From Tetragonia tetragonoides (Eukaryota; Streptophyta; Magnoliopsida; Caryophyllales; Aizoaceae), in contig CM076154.1 in the NCBI GenBank assembly GCA_038025085.1, positions 20,408,501 to 20,472,500 of the forward strand: DNA of 64,000 nt. Reading direction: 5' to 3'. A program made the translations under genes and the position numbers. Below are positions 25,120 through 37,800 of the stretch, piece by piece. Within the stretch, counting starts at the first letter, position 1, and every line of letters starts with the position of its first letter. Under the pieces are notes generated by a model. The model saw only the letters and a list, made by a program, of their open reading frames with translations. It was not told the origin of the DNA and searched no databases.

Positions 25120-26010
25120 ATATAAAAGTCTCAATTAATTTGCTAAAAAAGCATTGCAGTAGATAATGAGTTGACTTTCATGTTTCATCCTCACACAAAA
25201 TGTCTATTCATATGGCCTCTCCACATGAAAAATGATCCCATTTTTCTTAAAAACAAAATTTATAATATTTATTACAAAATCAAATAAAATGTTTATAACA
25301 TCTTTCAGTTAGTAATATTCAAGTGTGATTTACAATTAATATACTACAAAATGGCTATCCTAAGTGTCTTATCCAATTAGCTTTTACCAAATCTTAAAGG
25401 ACATATAAATCTTATTTTAGAATTCCAAAACCAATCTAATGAAGTAAAATTTACAGTTTTTAGAGTTACATACGTAAACAAAATAAATATTATTTTGTAG
25501 TTTGAAACAATATGCAAATAAATCATATAATAAAGTCGAGTAATAATGATTCTCTAACACTTGGATAATGATTTGTTAAGCTATGTGCAAAGCTATGCAC
25601 ATGTGGCATCTACATGTCATTTTCACACGAACATTTCCTCAATCTTATATGGCGTCCTACATGTCATCACAACACGAAAAGGGCCCAAATTTTATAAGAC
25701 ATTATTTATCTCATTTGGAAGTTTTTTTTATAAATCCAATTTATTGAAGTAAGATTTCTATTTTTTTTACCTTATGTAACTAAAGTTGTTTTATTTTGTA
25801 ATTTGAAAAAATGCTAATAAATATGTACGTAATAAAGCCAACTAATGATGATGCATTAATGATTGACACTTGGATGATGAATTGTTAGGCTATGTGGCAA
25901 ATTTTGCTTACGTGGCGGCTTAGCTGTCATCGTCACGCATACGAGCCTCCTACATGGCGTCCTACGTGTCGTGCCCACACGAAATGGACTCATTTTTAAG
26001 TATATACTAG
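25120..26010. repeat. Degenerate tandem repeat, unit about 305-310 bp
   Basis: The block beginning near 25425 (CCAATCTAATGAAGTAAAATT, leading to CACTTGGATAATG and CACATGTGGCATCTACATGTC) recurs near 25735 (CCAATTTATTGAAGTAAGATT, CACTTGGATGATG, TACGTGGCGGC). A weaker partial unit lies upstream. The array is followed by ACTAGTTTTGAGATCCGGGCGATGCCC, a type of sequence often found at ends of plant repeat elements, possibly Helitrons. No terminal hairpin could be confirmed, so the class is open. Confidence 0.55.
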
Positions 26011-26299
26011 TTTTGAGATCCGGGCGATGCCCTATGTTAGTCTTTTATTTATGTGTTGTAATCTCTATTTTTCCTAAGATTTATAATGGGGCAATACATG
26101 CATAGAGTTCTCTTAAATAATTCGACAAAATTGTTTAAGAAGTTGGGTTATAAATGGACACCGATGATCACATTTCTAAGCATATAGTGATATTGTATTC
26201 TATACTTTTTAATGTTGTAATTCCTCAAAGTGAACACACTTCTAAGCATATACGAATTTTGAATTTTTTTCTTTTTTTTAATGTTGTAATTTACAATGA

Positions 26300-26640
26300 A
26301 GACATTTTGATTTATTAGTGGTTCCACCCACCTATATTGGGTTGTGTTGTGCAGGTGGTGGACTGGATTGTTACAGTTGGTATTAGAACAACCATGCGAC
26401 TGTGGGCTAAGCCTATGGACTGGAGAGCCCGTGTCAGCCACCATGCAGGGGTGAAATCTGGGTCAGATGATGTTACGTTCTTAAGTAGAGGAGTTTGTAA
26501 CACCCATGTCCCGCATCGGAAGAACAGGGGAAGTCGTTCTTGCTTAGTAGGTGGGTGAAAAAACAAATAAATCATTCTCAATCCTCACATTTTTACATGT
26601 GAGACATGGGGAGTTCTATTTGCTACTTCTCCCCTTTCAT
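26300..26640 (+). mobile_element. Miniature LTR retrotransposon (TRIM-like) remnant
   Basis: A sequence ending GGATTGTTACA at 26375 is followed, after one base, by TTGGTATTAGAAC (26377-26389). That resembles the initiator-tRNA-Met primer-binding site (TTGGTATCAGAGC). Only about 120 bp later a sequence starts TGTAACACCCATG (26496), preceded by a purine-rich AAGTAGAGGAG that could be a polypurine tract. So an LTR end, a primer site, a tiny interior and an LTR start follow in order. The two LTRs do not overlap enough within the preserved sequence to prove identity. Confidence 0.5.
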
Positions 26641-26689
26641 ACGGCCTTTGGCATTACTGTTTTATAATAATTTACATGTTCAAAATGAG

Positions 26690-26875
26690 GCTACCCAAGA
26701 GGTGTTGGCTCATTGGTAAATAAGTTGCAACTTGTACATCAGATTATGGGTTCAAACCTTCTAGGGAGCACCTACACAAATTAATTCGTGGAATACCCGA
26801 GGCTGTGCGTTAGGAGGTGCCTTTTAGCCATGATCAAAGAGAAAGAAAGTTTCTATTTGCCAAATCCAAAAAAAA
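26690..26875 (+). mobile_element. tRNA-derived SINE, about 186 bp
   Basis: A-box-like TGGCTCATTGGTAAATAAG and B-box-like TATGGGTTCAAACCTT lie at tRNA-like spacing, and a poly(A) run closes it. Short direct repeats AAAATGAG (26682-26689 and 26876-26883) flank it. Different in sequence from the SINE at 24350. Confidence 0.75.
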
Positions 26876-26883
26876 AAAATGAG

Positions 26884-29543
26884 CACTTAGGTAGCAACTA
26901 ATTGGTAGAATTTACTTTTTTTTCTTCCTTTTTCCATCAAGACAATAACATAATTATTGTTTGCGTTATCATGAAGTTTATTATGAGTAATCAGATTCTT
27001 CTTTGATCAGAAACTTGATCACTCTTTCAACACTTTCTAAAAGAGCATCAATTATGTCAAGTAATTTATGCAAAAGAAAGATACGATACTTGTGAGCTGT
27101 TAGCCAATATGATCATCTAAAGGCTGCCTATTTTAGTTAGCAAGAAAAGTAATCACTTATTAATGCCGCCAAACGTATCAAAGCAAATCTCAATGATTAA
27201 TATATTATTAGATATGAAGCCTGTGCGCTGCATGGGTTAGATGTTAATATTTTAAAAATAATTACATTCATATGATGTTAGTAAATATGATATCGATGAT
27301 CGAATTATGTTGGCAATTTCACTTTGGTAGTTTGGATTCGTGTTTGACATGAATGTAATCTTGTGCATTGTAAGGTTTAGTGAATACATTCAATATTTTA
27401 AGTCATATGCATATATGCACCAATAGAAAAATAAAAAAATTGCCACAATAATCTCTTTGTTTTTCTTATTTATTTGTCATTATTTTGTTAAAACTTTTGA
27501 AGTAATTTTTTTTCTCTTACGTGATGCTCTATGGATTATGAAACGTTGTTAAAACTCTATAACTTATAAGTCAAGCTCATTTATCATCCTAAATTTTAAT
27601 TATATTTGTGAACTTTACATGTTCGTTTATGTGGCGATATGCTTCTAGTTGGAGACTAAATAGTTCTTCATATTTTTGAAATAATTTGTCAAAATGACAT
27701 AAATTATGTGCTATTTTATTTGTATTTTAGTTTTATACTTGTATATATTATTTAGTGGAATTAGCGTTGTATACTAAGCTAATTTGAATCGCTCTTTTCC
27801 AATTTGCATTGCATCTCATTTTGTATTTTATATTTTCTCACATTCTGCGTCCATTATGTCATTTTGTTCCGTAATCTTTTGTGTCATTTTATTTTGTTAC
27901 GTTCCTTTCTGTTTTACACCATTCCGTTGAAAAGAACAAATCACCTAAAAACTACAAAATACATGATATTACAACTAAATAAGACCCAAAAAATGACCTC
28001 CTTAATTTTATAACTTATAATTAAAACTTACTCTTTTAACCTGATATTATATCTTAATTATATTTTTGTTATTTATTTAGCTTAGTAGCTCGCATAGGTG
28101 GCACTTTTAATTCTAATCTTAGATGATTCGATAAGGTGGATGCGTCTGATGCGCTCACAAAATACCTCCTTTATATCTATTGTAGGTGTATATAAGTTCG
28201 TGCGTTACACGATTCATGGTCAATTTAACGTGTTAATTAATCATATTGATCGAAAATCATAAGTATAACTATCACTTATGAAAAATTATTTTAGTAATGT
28301 ATGAATAAGCATTAATACAATCATTCTAAAATCATTAATGCCATATAATAGGATTTTTATGCATTATATGGGACACATTGAACAATTCTAACTCTTATCA
28401 CCAATATAATTTTGTTTTTTAAAATTTTTACCATACAAATTGAAAAATACCTTCTAAATGAACATAACATTTCTTTTTTAGTATTCAATGGTTGATTGTC
28501 TAATTGCCCATTGTTGATTTTCTATATTATAAAATTCATAAGCCAAAACATGAAATTAAAGAAATAGCATCTCAAACTTTTTGTTTATCACGCTTTTATC
28601 TTCTATTTTTTTTTTTTTTTGGGGAGGGGGTTGTGTTGGTGGTGTGTAGTGTGATTCAATATTTTTAAAAGAATATTTTGTTTCCTTTTTTTTAGGGGTA
28701 GTAGATGTTGTTTCATCTATCATTAAAATTAAACATATTTTTTTAGTAAATTGACAAATCCCTATTAAAAGTGATTAAAACTGAACGTATAGGTAGCTTG
28801 TATTTCTTGTTATTTTCACCTAATATTAAAATATTGGTTTAGAATGGGAGAGAGTACCATAATGTTGTCATGAAAGGTTTTTTTTCTCTCTTTTGTTTTT
28901 GAATGCGTTTTTTTCCCATGAATGTGTTAGGTTAATTACAATGGCGGATCTAGAAATATGTTCAAGTGGGTGAACTCTATATGTTTTATGGGAGATTTTC
29001 TTAATGGTACACAAATAATATATATTTTACAAAGGAAAATTTTTAAAAAAATAAACCCAAGTGGGTTCCATGGCACCCAATATCCATAAGGTAGATCCGC
29101 CAATGGTTAATTATTATCAAGAATATATGATCATGGGAATATAATTTCCTATTTGGTGTTTAGATCCAAAAAATATCCTAACTATATTTTTGTCTTATGT
29201 TTCTAATTGAAATTTAACCTTAAACATATTAACTTATTTTAGTATTTTACATATATGCTTGCTTTGGTGGTGCGTCCCTAAGTGACTCGGTTAAGTGACA
29301 TAACTCAATGCTGTCATTGAAAAAAATATACATATGCTCTGTACTCTTACAAAATGTCAATATGTAATATATAAGATATATGGATCTTATTTTAAAATGC
29401 ATTTTGCGTTCTTTTAATTTATTGGTGCAAGTCGTTGTTTGAATTTTTGAAGCATAACATAAAATTTATACGCATCATAATGTCTCAAATGATTTACTGA
29501 TGCTATAACTTTAATATCCTCTATTTCATAACTTATTTATATG
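26884..29543. other. AT-rich intergenic DNA, no gene seen
   Basis: About 2.7 kb of A/T-rich sequence with no coding frame of substance. Scattered patches (for example GTGCGCTGCATGGGTTAG near 27225 and GTGCGTTACACGATTCATGG near 28200) resemble decayed ends of a dispersed repeat family. A poly(T)/G-rich junction lies at 28607-28630. Confidence 0.55.
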
Positions 29544-29614
<71 letters not shown>

Positions 29615-29615
29615 T
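29544..29615. repeat. (TTA)n microsatellite
   Basis: About 24 near-perfect trinucleotide repeats of TAT/ATT. Likely polymorphic. Confidence 0.97.
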
Positions 29616-30233
29616 TGGACCTCCATTCTTTTTGGCTTAACTCAAAAATCAACTCATTATTAGCTCTTATATATAGTAAAAAAAACTTATTAGCATAAGT
29701 AAACGGAGATTTTTAAAAAAAAAATTGTGGCAAGTATAAAAATCATGATAGTTAATCACAAATTCAAATGGCCATCAAGTGATTGATCGAAATATGGTTT
29801 CATATTCTATATCACTTGCTCAAGAATCTACAAAGAATCTACAGTACAATTCATGAGCAATAAGTGGGAGTATTATTAATTGTTAAGTTTTCCATTTAGT
29901 GGACACCAAAAGATCTCCATCTTTTACTTCATATTAGTTGTCATTTGTCAAACAATTAAAACGGATATCTGAGGTGACATTGCACCAAAGAACTCGTTTA
30001 GGTGTATGCATTCTACGTATACTGTCAGAAAATTCATATAGATATTATTATTATGATTGTGATTAATTTGTGATTCATATGCTCCTGTAAAATGCCAATG
30101 TGTAAGGGGAGTTATCGAGCTGATTTTGCCAAGGGTATAAAATAATCTTCCAAGGCAAATTTCTTTGTTTGACTAAATTGCCCCTTATTTTCCATTTAAG
30201 TGGTGCCCGTAATATCAAAGTAGAATCTACTTA

Positions 30234-30484
30234 CTCCGTTTCCTTTTAGACTTTCTACTTGCTTTTTTGAGGTCAAACTTTGTATATTTTAACCGTTAAT
30301 AATTAAAAATTCATTATGAGTTGTGCTTTGACCTTATATGCATGAGATTCTTTTAGAAATGTATTTTCGTAATATCAATTTTTTACAAATTTTACTTGTA
30401 TAATTTTAGAGATATTAATAGTCAAAGTGCCGCATTGGAGACCGTGAAAAAGCAAGTAGGAAGTTTAAAAGGAAACGGATGGAG
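30234..30484. mobile_element. Stowaway-like MITE, about 250 bp
   Basis: Terminal inverted repeats CTCCGTTTCCTTTTAGAC and the complement ending GGAAACGGATGGAG, flanked by TA on both sides. Related in ends to the copy at 53505-53756. No coding capacity. Confidence 0.75.
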
Positions 30485-31080
30485 TAATTGCAAGTCAACC
30501 CCTTATTTCACCAAATTAACCATAAAACACTAAATTACTTTGACTTTATTCTTTTACCTCATTCCCATTTTCTACTGTTAAAATTAATTATCGTATTCTG
30601 CAGGCTACATTCGCATCACAAATTCACAATTCATCTATTAGTAAAACTATGTTTGTGGAACCATATAGATATCCAACAATGGTAGTCTGGCGGATAAGGG
30701 CTATTAGGCCTACAAGGAAAATATAACAATAAAAATTGTTGCGGTATGATAAATGGATGATCGTAAGTGTTACAACTTACAGGTGCAACCAATTGAACCA
30801 AAAAAAAAAAAAAGAGGTGATTGAAACGATGTACAAATGCAAAAGTAGGAGTAGCAAGTCTATGGCTGCTTGGTGAGGTGCTGAGATTTGATGCAAGAGG
30901 TGTGCAGCAATTGATAGAGTAGAAACTACAAAGCCAATGCACTTTAGTGCAATTGATTTTATTCGCTTTCTCACTACATGCACTACTCAAATACAAATAA
31001 GGGGCAATTTAGTCAAATAGTAATATTTATTATGAAAGAGTATTTTCTAGCATTGGCAAAATTAGCTCCCATGCATAAAA

Positions 31081-31432
31081 TATATGACAAAACGGGTCTT
31101 GTTTTAAAGCGCGTTTCTCGCTCTTTTCATTGGTGTAAGATATTGGAATTTTTGTAACCTCAAACAAAAGTTATACTACTTTAATATTTCATTGTCTTCA
31201 ATGATTTATTGCCATAACTCTAATATTTTCTCTTAACTCCGGTCTATAAAATTGTCAATACATAAGATATATGAAAAAATGGGTCTTGTTTTAAAGTGCG
31301 TTTCACGCTCTTTTCAATGGTGTAAGATATTGAAATTTCTGTAACCTGAAACAAAAGTTATACTGCTCTGAATATTTTATTATCTTCAATGATTTACTGC
31401 CATAACTCTAATATTCTCTCTTTCCTAACTTC
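31081..31432. repeat. Tandem duplication, unit about 187 bp
   Basis: Two direct copies start TATATGACAAAACGGGTC (31081) and TATATGAAAAAATGGGTC (31268). They match through GTGTAAGATATTG and the CCATAACTCTAATATT end. A third, more diverged copy is recognisable at 29345-29530. Confidence 0.8.
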
Positions 31433-32665
31433 TATTTATGATTTATTATTGTTATATTATCTCTTTCCTAACTTTTATCCATGATTTGTTATTGTTATTT
31501 TTTTTAAAAAGGTTCGCTTAGGTGGACGCGTCCAATGCTGTCAGAAAATACCTCTAATATATAGATATTATTATTGGATTCGATATTATTGCATTAATTA
31601 ATCAATTCAAACAAGATAGCTGTGTAAAATGATAGTGTAAAATGTGTCTTTAATTAAGACTTCTTTTATCAATCACATGTAAGTTCTTAGTTGATCGAGT
31701 ATGTAGTATTGAGGATCTAAATAAACAATTATCGACTTTCGTTTCTTTAAATTTTTATATTGAAGTTCTTTCGTTATTTTTATCGTCATGTTCTTTTTGT
31801 AGTTTCAGTTCTATTTAGTTAAGAAAATTTCAAAGTAATTACTTTCATCAAAGTTTTTCAACTGACTTTAATTATAGTTTTGTTCTTTTGAACAGAACAT
31901 GAACAAAACTTATTTTTCATCCTTAACCTTTATTCCTTTATATACAATTATACATCATCAAGAACCCCTTTAATATAGTATAGGGCTCATTGAAAAGTAT
32001 GTGTTGGTGATTAAAAAAGAAAAGAAAAGAAAAACATGTGTTGAAATCCTTACACAACAACATATGCATCACTGTTAATGTGTATAGGGATTTTTTTTTT
32101 TATTCATAAGTTGTTAAATGAACCAAAACGAAGTGAACTAGACAAAAGTTGATATAAATGAACTAAACTAAAATTAGGGTAAAGAGAGAACAAAACCTAA
32201 AAAATGAGTTTACAATTGGGTTACAGAATTTCAGTTAAAGATTAGAAGGTAATAACAAGTTCATTTTCACTGCAATTTGGCTGTTGGAATCTGAATTTGT
32301 TGGAATTTATTAATATTTGCTTGAACTTTATATTGGGTGGGTTGAAATTTGCTGGACTTTATTGGGATTTAGTGAAATTTGTTAATTTTTGTGTAATAAA
32401 ATGTATTAGAAAATATTGGAGTTTACTGGAACTTAGAAATTATTGGAAGTTATTGGAGCTTAATTTGCTGAAAATTATTGAAGTCTATTAAAATTTGTTA
32501 AACTTGCTGCAATTTATTAGAAGTCGTTGGATTCCTAGATTTCCCAATTGAAAAGCACATTTCCTTACTTATCTTTCATATATGGTAGAACACTTTGAGA
32601 GAGAATTATATTTGCCGACATAAGGGGTGTCAGAATTGGTCATTTGGTAAGCCATTGCGTTATTA
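31433..32665. other. AT-rich intergenic DNA, no gene seen
   Basis: No coding frame with support. The stretch at 32290-32520 is rich in imperfect ATT-GGA-type short repeats (TGGAATTTATT-like), which yields spurious open frames. Confidence 0.5.
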
Positions 32666-33111
32666 TATTGGGGACTTTGTTGTACAACTAAGCAAATGGG
32701 GACTCATTCTTCCATGCCTTGTTTATGCTGATTTTTAGAAATTATAGTTGTCCTTACTTGTGTTACGTTAGTAGTCTGGTTCAATCTGCTAACCATTTCT
32801 ACAATCAAACAAATTACCCTCCATTGAAAAAAAGCAGAAGAAAATTTTCAAATTGCTCAATCACCCAAGTAACCCCACATCAGCAATGTGAAGAAACACA
32901 AAAGAATATTTTTAAACTATAAATGCAATACTCTACTAAAATAGAAAGAAGGTAGAAAATCTTACTGATTTTGTGTCCGAGATTGCATCATTACCTTCTA
33001 TAAATTGGGGACTTTGTTGTATAGCTGAACAAATTGAGACTCATTTCCCCATGTCTTATGTCTTTTGGCTTTTAGGAATTATATTTGTCCCTTGTTTGTG
33101 TTATGTTGATA
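32666..33111. repeat. Copied 235-bp segment flanked by two 108-bp direct repeats
   Basis: A segment homologous to 21721-21966 (here 32769-33003) is bounded by two related 108-bp sequences (32666-32773 and 33004-33111), both starting ATTGGGGACTTTGTTG. The exon-like core keeps its AG and GTAAGA borders in this copy. The flanking repeats do not look like LTRs (no TG...CA ends) and no primer site is seen. Confidence 0.65.
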
Positions 33112-34883
33112 GGGTCAGTTACCAGTGCTTGCGCTGTTTGTTTAGATAGTCTGATATGTTCATTATTGAACATGAGAATCCGAACATGACATAATGGGGG
33201 ATTTGTCGATCGTATTCACTCGCATCCTATTTTTAATCACCAAAAAAAATATTAGAGAAGGGATATAGGCGGTTGTGTTGAAATCTAGTCAGATGGTGGG
33301 AACACTAATTGATAATTATAGTCTTAACTTCTCACCAAATATAATTAAAGTATTAACTAATTGTAATGCTACTTATTTCGATTGTCAAAATCCGAAATGT
33401 GATGCTTCATTCAATTATTTAATTTGATCTTCTATTTATTTGTTATTTTTTCTTTGGTGTTGGGTCCTAGGCTCCTAGCATCTTCACTCTTCAATGGATA
33501 AGATAATACACATATTGTATCTTGTGTGATAGGATAGTTCATATGCCAAATTTATATTTAATGAATTCTTCTAAAACTAAATGATTTTTTTTTATACAAT
33601 CGTCTTATGGTGAGACATGCCATTGTCAATCCCAATTGTTTATTGTTCGTATTAATTTCTAAACGTCACGAGTTATTTTTTCTAAAGTTTCTCAATGTTA
33701 GTCGTAAACTATTTATCATCACCCCTTCATAAATAAACTAGTATTATATGAGACAATCTCAAAGTACAGGTATATGCTGAAATCTTAATTATGTATAGAT
33801 GTTTGCAAATACGGCAAGTTAGAGGCATATGCTCCTATAATTTGGTAAAGCCCCGAGGTTTGCCGTGCTTGACACTGGAGAAGAACAAGGTTGTGACTTA
33901 TGCAACAAGTTGACATAACAATATTGGAGAAGTGAGTCTTTCTTTTTTGCTACAAGGGCGCTTGCAATAGCTCGCAAACTACATATACCGAGCAAGCAAA
34001 TCCATCATAGTGGAAAATAGAGTCTCGGCATAGAACTGATAGCTCTTAATCCATCTCGATTATTAAGGGTTCTGAGTCCCAAATATTTGTTGTTACCTGG
34101 TTATCTCCAAAACTAAGATGAAGCTAAGCTTACAATATTGTTTGGTTGATTTTTGCCAAGTAGAAATTTCATCTTGCCCTGCATAAACAGGGGGGAGGTT
34201 GGACTTTCTTCCATATCATGATACATACAACAGTAATGATATACTCAACATCTCCACTATTTAGTTGCCACATAGCAGGTTTTGCTATATTTTTCTCAGC
34301 ACAGGTTGAATATTAACCACATTTCATTAAGTTCAGCAATATCGAACATACAGTCATAAATAATACATCTACAATGTTGAATTCGCTTGCTATCTTGTTC
34401 ACAGCTCATATCTTGGCGATCTACTACATTTCAGTCTCCCTTACTTCGCAGGAGATCCAGAGAGTGATTATACGCTCCATCACATACGTGTTTCGCTTGG
34501 TTCATTACATGTAACATTCAGGTTCATCTTCTAGCATTCAGATTCATTACCTACATTGGTAGCGGTTATAAACCTAATGTTACAGATGATGAACGCAATT
34601 TGTACAAGGGAAGAGCTGACAATTATATAGGGGGATGAATCTAATTGTTACGTATACAGCTAATGAAACTGACAGCAGCACACGTGCATGGTGCACAATG
34701 CACTATGCATGTCGATGCAACATATCACGATTGTCCACTTGTTTCCTTTGCAAAAGCCATGACCAATGCATCTCACAAGATTTATTTGATGCCGTGGTTT
34801 CGTCACCATTTCCATCATGTGAATGAGGTATTCACCCCCCCCCCCTCCCCAACGCAAAAAAAGAGGGTTAAAAAAAAGCATTG
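33112..34883. other. Intergenic region and 3' flank of the rhomboid gene
   Basis: No supported gene. The rhomboid 3' UTR must occupy part of the upper end on the minus strand; its limit is not visible. A C-rich tract lies at 34838-34850, directly below the stop codon. Confidence 0.5.
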
Positions 34884-37800
34884 TCAACTGTACCGTTGTG
34901 GCCCTTTCCGAGTAAGGGAAAAGATAGGAGCTCTGTCTGCAAAAACTCTACGCCCGTCTTTGGTGGTGGATTCGTAAGTCCATGCAGGACCAACGAACCA
35001 TGAGACTGCTGCTCCCCCTAGCAAACCTCCCAACTGAAGTTGCACCATGTCATGTAAAACAACATTGAAATTAAGTCAGACAAAACATGGATGACTAGAT
35101 CAGTTTTTTAAAAATGGATAACTACTTCGAGCCTGGTTACTAGTTTCGAACTACTATTCTATACTCATGCTACCATGGCTCTGTTCAGGGCCTGCAAGGG
35201 CAGCAAAGCGATTGGTTAAACATTTGTGTAACTGATTATTTTTATACGTGCTTCTTGTTTGTAAGTTGGAACCAAACAAAACAAATCATGCACAAACTAG
35301 CTAAACAACGTTTTTCCAGAAGATAGCTAGTATTTGAGCACTTAATAATCAGAGCAAATCAAGAGCAAGCATCTCAGTCATATTATCATAGCCAACTTCT
35401 TTGTAGTTGGTTCAGCACGTTTTGCTACTGTTGGATTGTTATAAATGTTGGCGTTTCTTCTAATAAGAAAAAATCAGTTACATCAATAAAAACTTCTGCT
35501 GTTAGAATAGAATGACTAAGAACATTGATGACTTACATGGCCCCAATTGTCAATCCCTTTGGATAAGAGCCCAACAATCTGCAGAGAAAGATGGTCATAA
35601 TCTGAGATCTAAATAACATAAGCCGTGGAACAGATAATAGAACTTTGAGTAGTATTGCAAGGTCATACTTTGTGAATTTACGTAAATATAGAAACGGATT
35701 TAAATTGTTGACTGACCAGGTATATGGTGATATTTATGTAATGGGTTCTTCTCTTTTCTCTTTAATTGGACATTGTAATGATTAAGGGTCACCAGCAGTT
35801 ACTATGAGGCTATCTTACTTTTATTTTCTTGGTTCAAAGTAGTTGAGATGAGTTACACTGGCCTAAGAGATAGAAATGTATTTGGTCCAAAGTTCAACTG
35901 AACAAACATTTAACGACTATGTTTGGCAAAATAAATCGTAGCTGTCAAATGTTAATAAAGGAAAGAAATTAGTAGAAAACTGCTAAAAATTGCTACGCAA
36001 TGCTAATAAACTAGCTGTAGCTGAGCTGCAGGTGAAAGCTTGCATTGATAGCTTTCACAGAATTAGTTGTAGTTGTAGCTGCAGATTGAGGCAAACTGTT
36101 TGGTAGCAGAGAGTTAAAAACACTATCTGCGAGCTTCAAGCTATAGCTTTCATTGAAAAGCTAATTGTTTGTGCCAAACATAGCCAACATCTGATATATT
36201 AGTCAGAACTAAGGCAAAGGAAGTGTTCACCGTTTTCCTCAGTGACCTTTTTTCTTCTTATGACTTGAGATATACTTGCTGTGTAATGCTAGTGTTTAGG
36301 TGTCAGTCCAACACCTTGGTTTATGCATAAAACTGCAATATCGTACGGGGCCGTTTGGTTGGGGTAATGATTAAGCGGGTAATGGAGCAAATTAAAGTGT
36401 AAAATAATAAGGTAGAGTGGTGATGAGGGTAATGATTAAGGCGGGTAATGGAGAAATGAAGGAAAATCGGAGAAAACCATTACCCTAGGGGGAGGTGGGT
36501 TTCTATTATCCCCCAATTGGAGGTAATCATTACCCTCCTCACAAAATCTAACCCCCACTGCCTGACATACCTCCCATTTTAGCCTATAAATTTAATTCAT
36601 TACCCCCTTAATCATTACCCCCAACCAAACGGCCCCTATAAGGTATGTTAATGTTGAGCCCATTGTAACATTAACTAACACTCAAACAGTACACCATTGG
36701 TTGCAGTCTATTTTCATAGCTTGCACATAAAGCTGTAATACGCTTCAACAACGGCTCTTATGCCTTCAAAATAAAAATAATATTAGAAACCACCAACTGC
36801 CTGCACCGACGTACTTCCATACCCAAGCATTTCAAGCTGTATGGTTGAGATCGTTAAGAGTCAGGACACATCAAACGCACAAACAAAGCAAAGATACAAC
36901 CATTCTTGCTCCTCACCTCCGTCATTTACCGGCATGTTTTGATCATTATGAAACATTGCGGCCAATAATCAGAAGTTTCCCCGACCCTCCAATACTAGTC
37001 CCAAGTGTTGAAATTCCTAAAAATAATCCCAACATTACACTTTTGCTATGTGAGTGAACCCGAAGTGAAATTCCTGAACTACACCCCTTTTAAGTCTCGA
37101 TAATATGTGCAACTGAACCAAACCAACTGCTAATTTGTTAATTAAACCCCCTTCCCCTCAATTCCCCTACCATTACTTCAACCTCAAAAAGACTTCTTCC
37201 CCAATTCAATTAAGCCCTCAAAACTCAATTAAAACTCCAGAAACCTCTTCTTCCCCATTTCAATATAGCCCTCAATGATGAGGGCAGTGACTCATCACTC
37301 AGCTGGAAGGATCCCCATCTCAACTGGAAGGAATCCTCGCTCAACTTATTCACCCAACATAATGGAATTAAACTTTAAACAATGCCCATCCAGTTACCCA
37401 ACAAAAACACAAAATTAATTTTTTTTAGCCCTACACAATCGCAAATAATTTGTAACTCTAAGCAAAAATCGCCCACATTTTATAGTTAAAAGGGAAATTG
37501 GATGGGGAACTGTTACCTTATTTTAGTTGCATGCAAAGTCTACGGGGAAGCGTCCACCATTTCCATTGGAGCCAAAAGCTTCACTACTTTTTGGCTTTGG
37601 AATTTAATGGACTAAAGCAAAATGGCTCATAAAACTGTCAGCACTTCTTATTTACTGTGAAGTTGCCGATGGTCGTCGCACTTCGGATCTCGGGTCAAAC
37701 GGAAACAGCCTCTCTGTGAGACTCTCACAGGGGTAAGGCTGCGTACAACCGACCCCCCCTTACCCTGCCTAGGCGGGAGCCTCTTTGGAGGCACTCGGGT

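Noticed and set aside
36845..37057. 70-codon frame at the left end of the 36949-38167 element
   Set aside because: It crosses the element boundary and has no motif; a chance frame.
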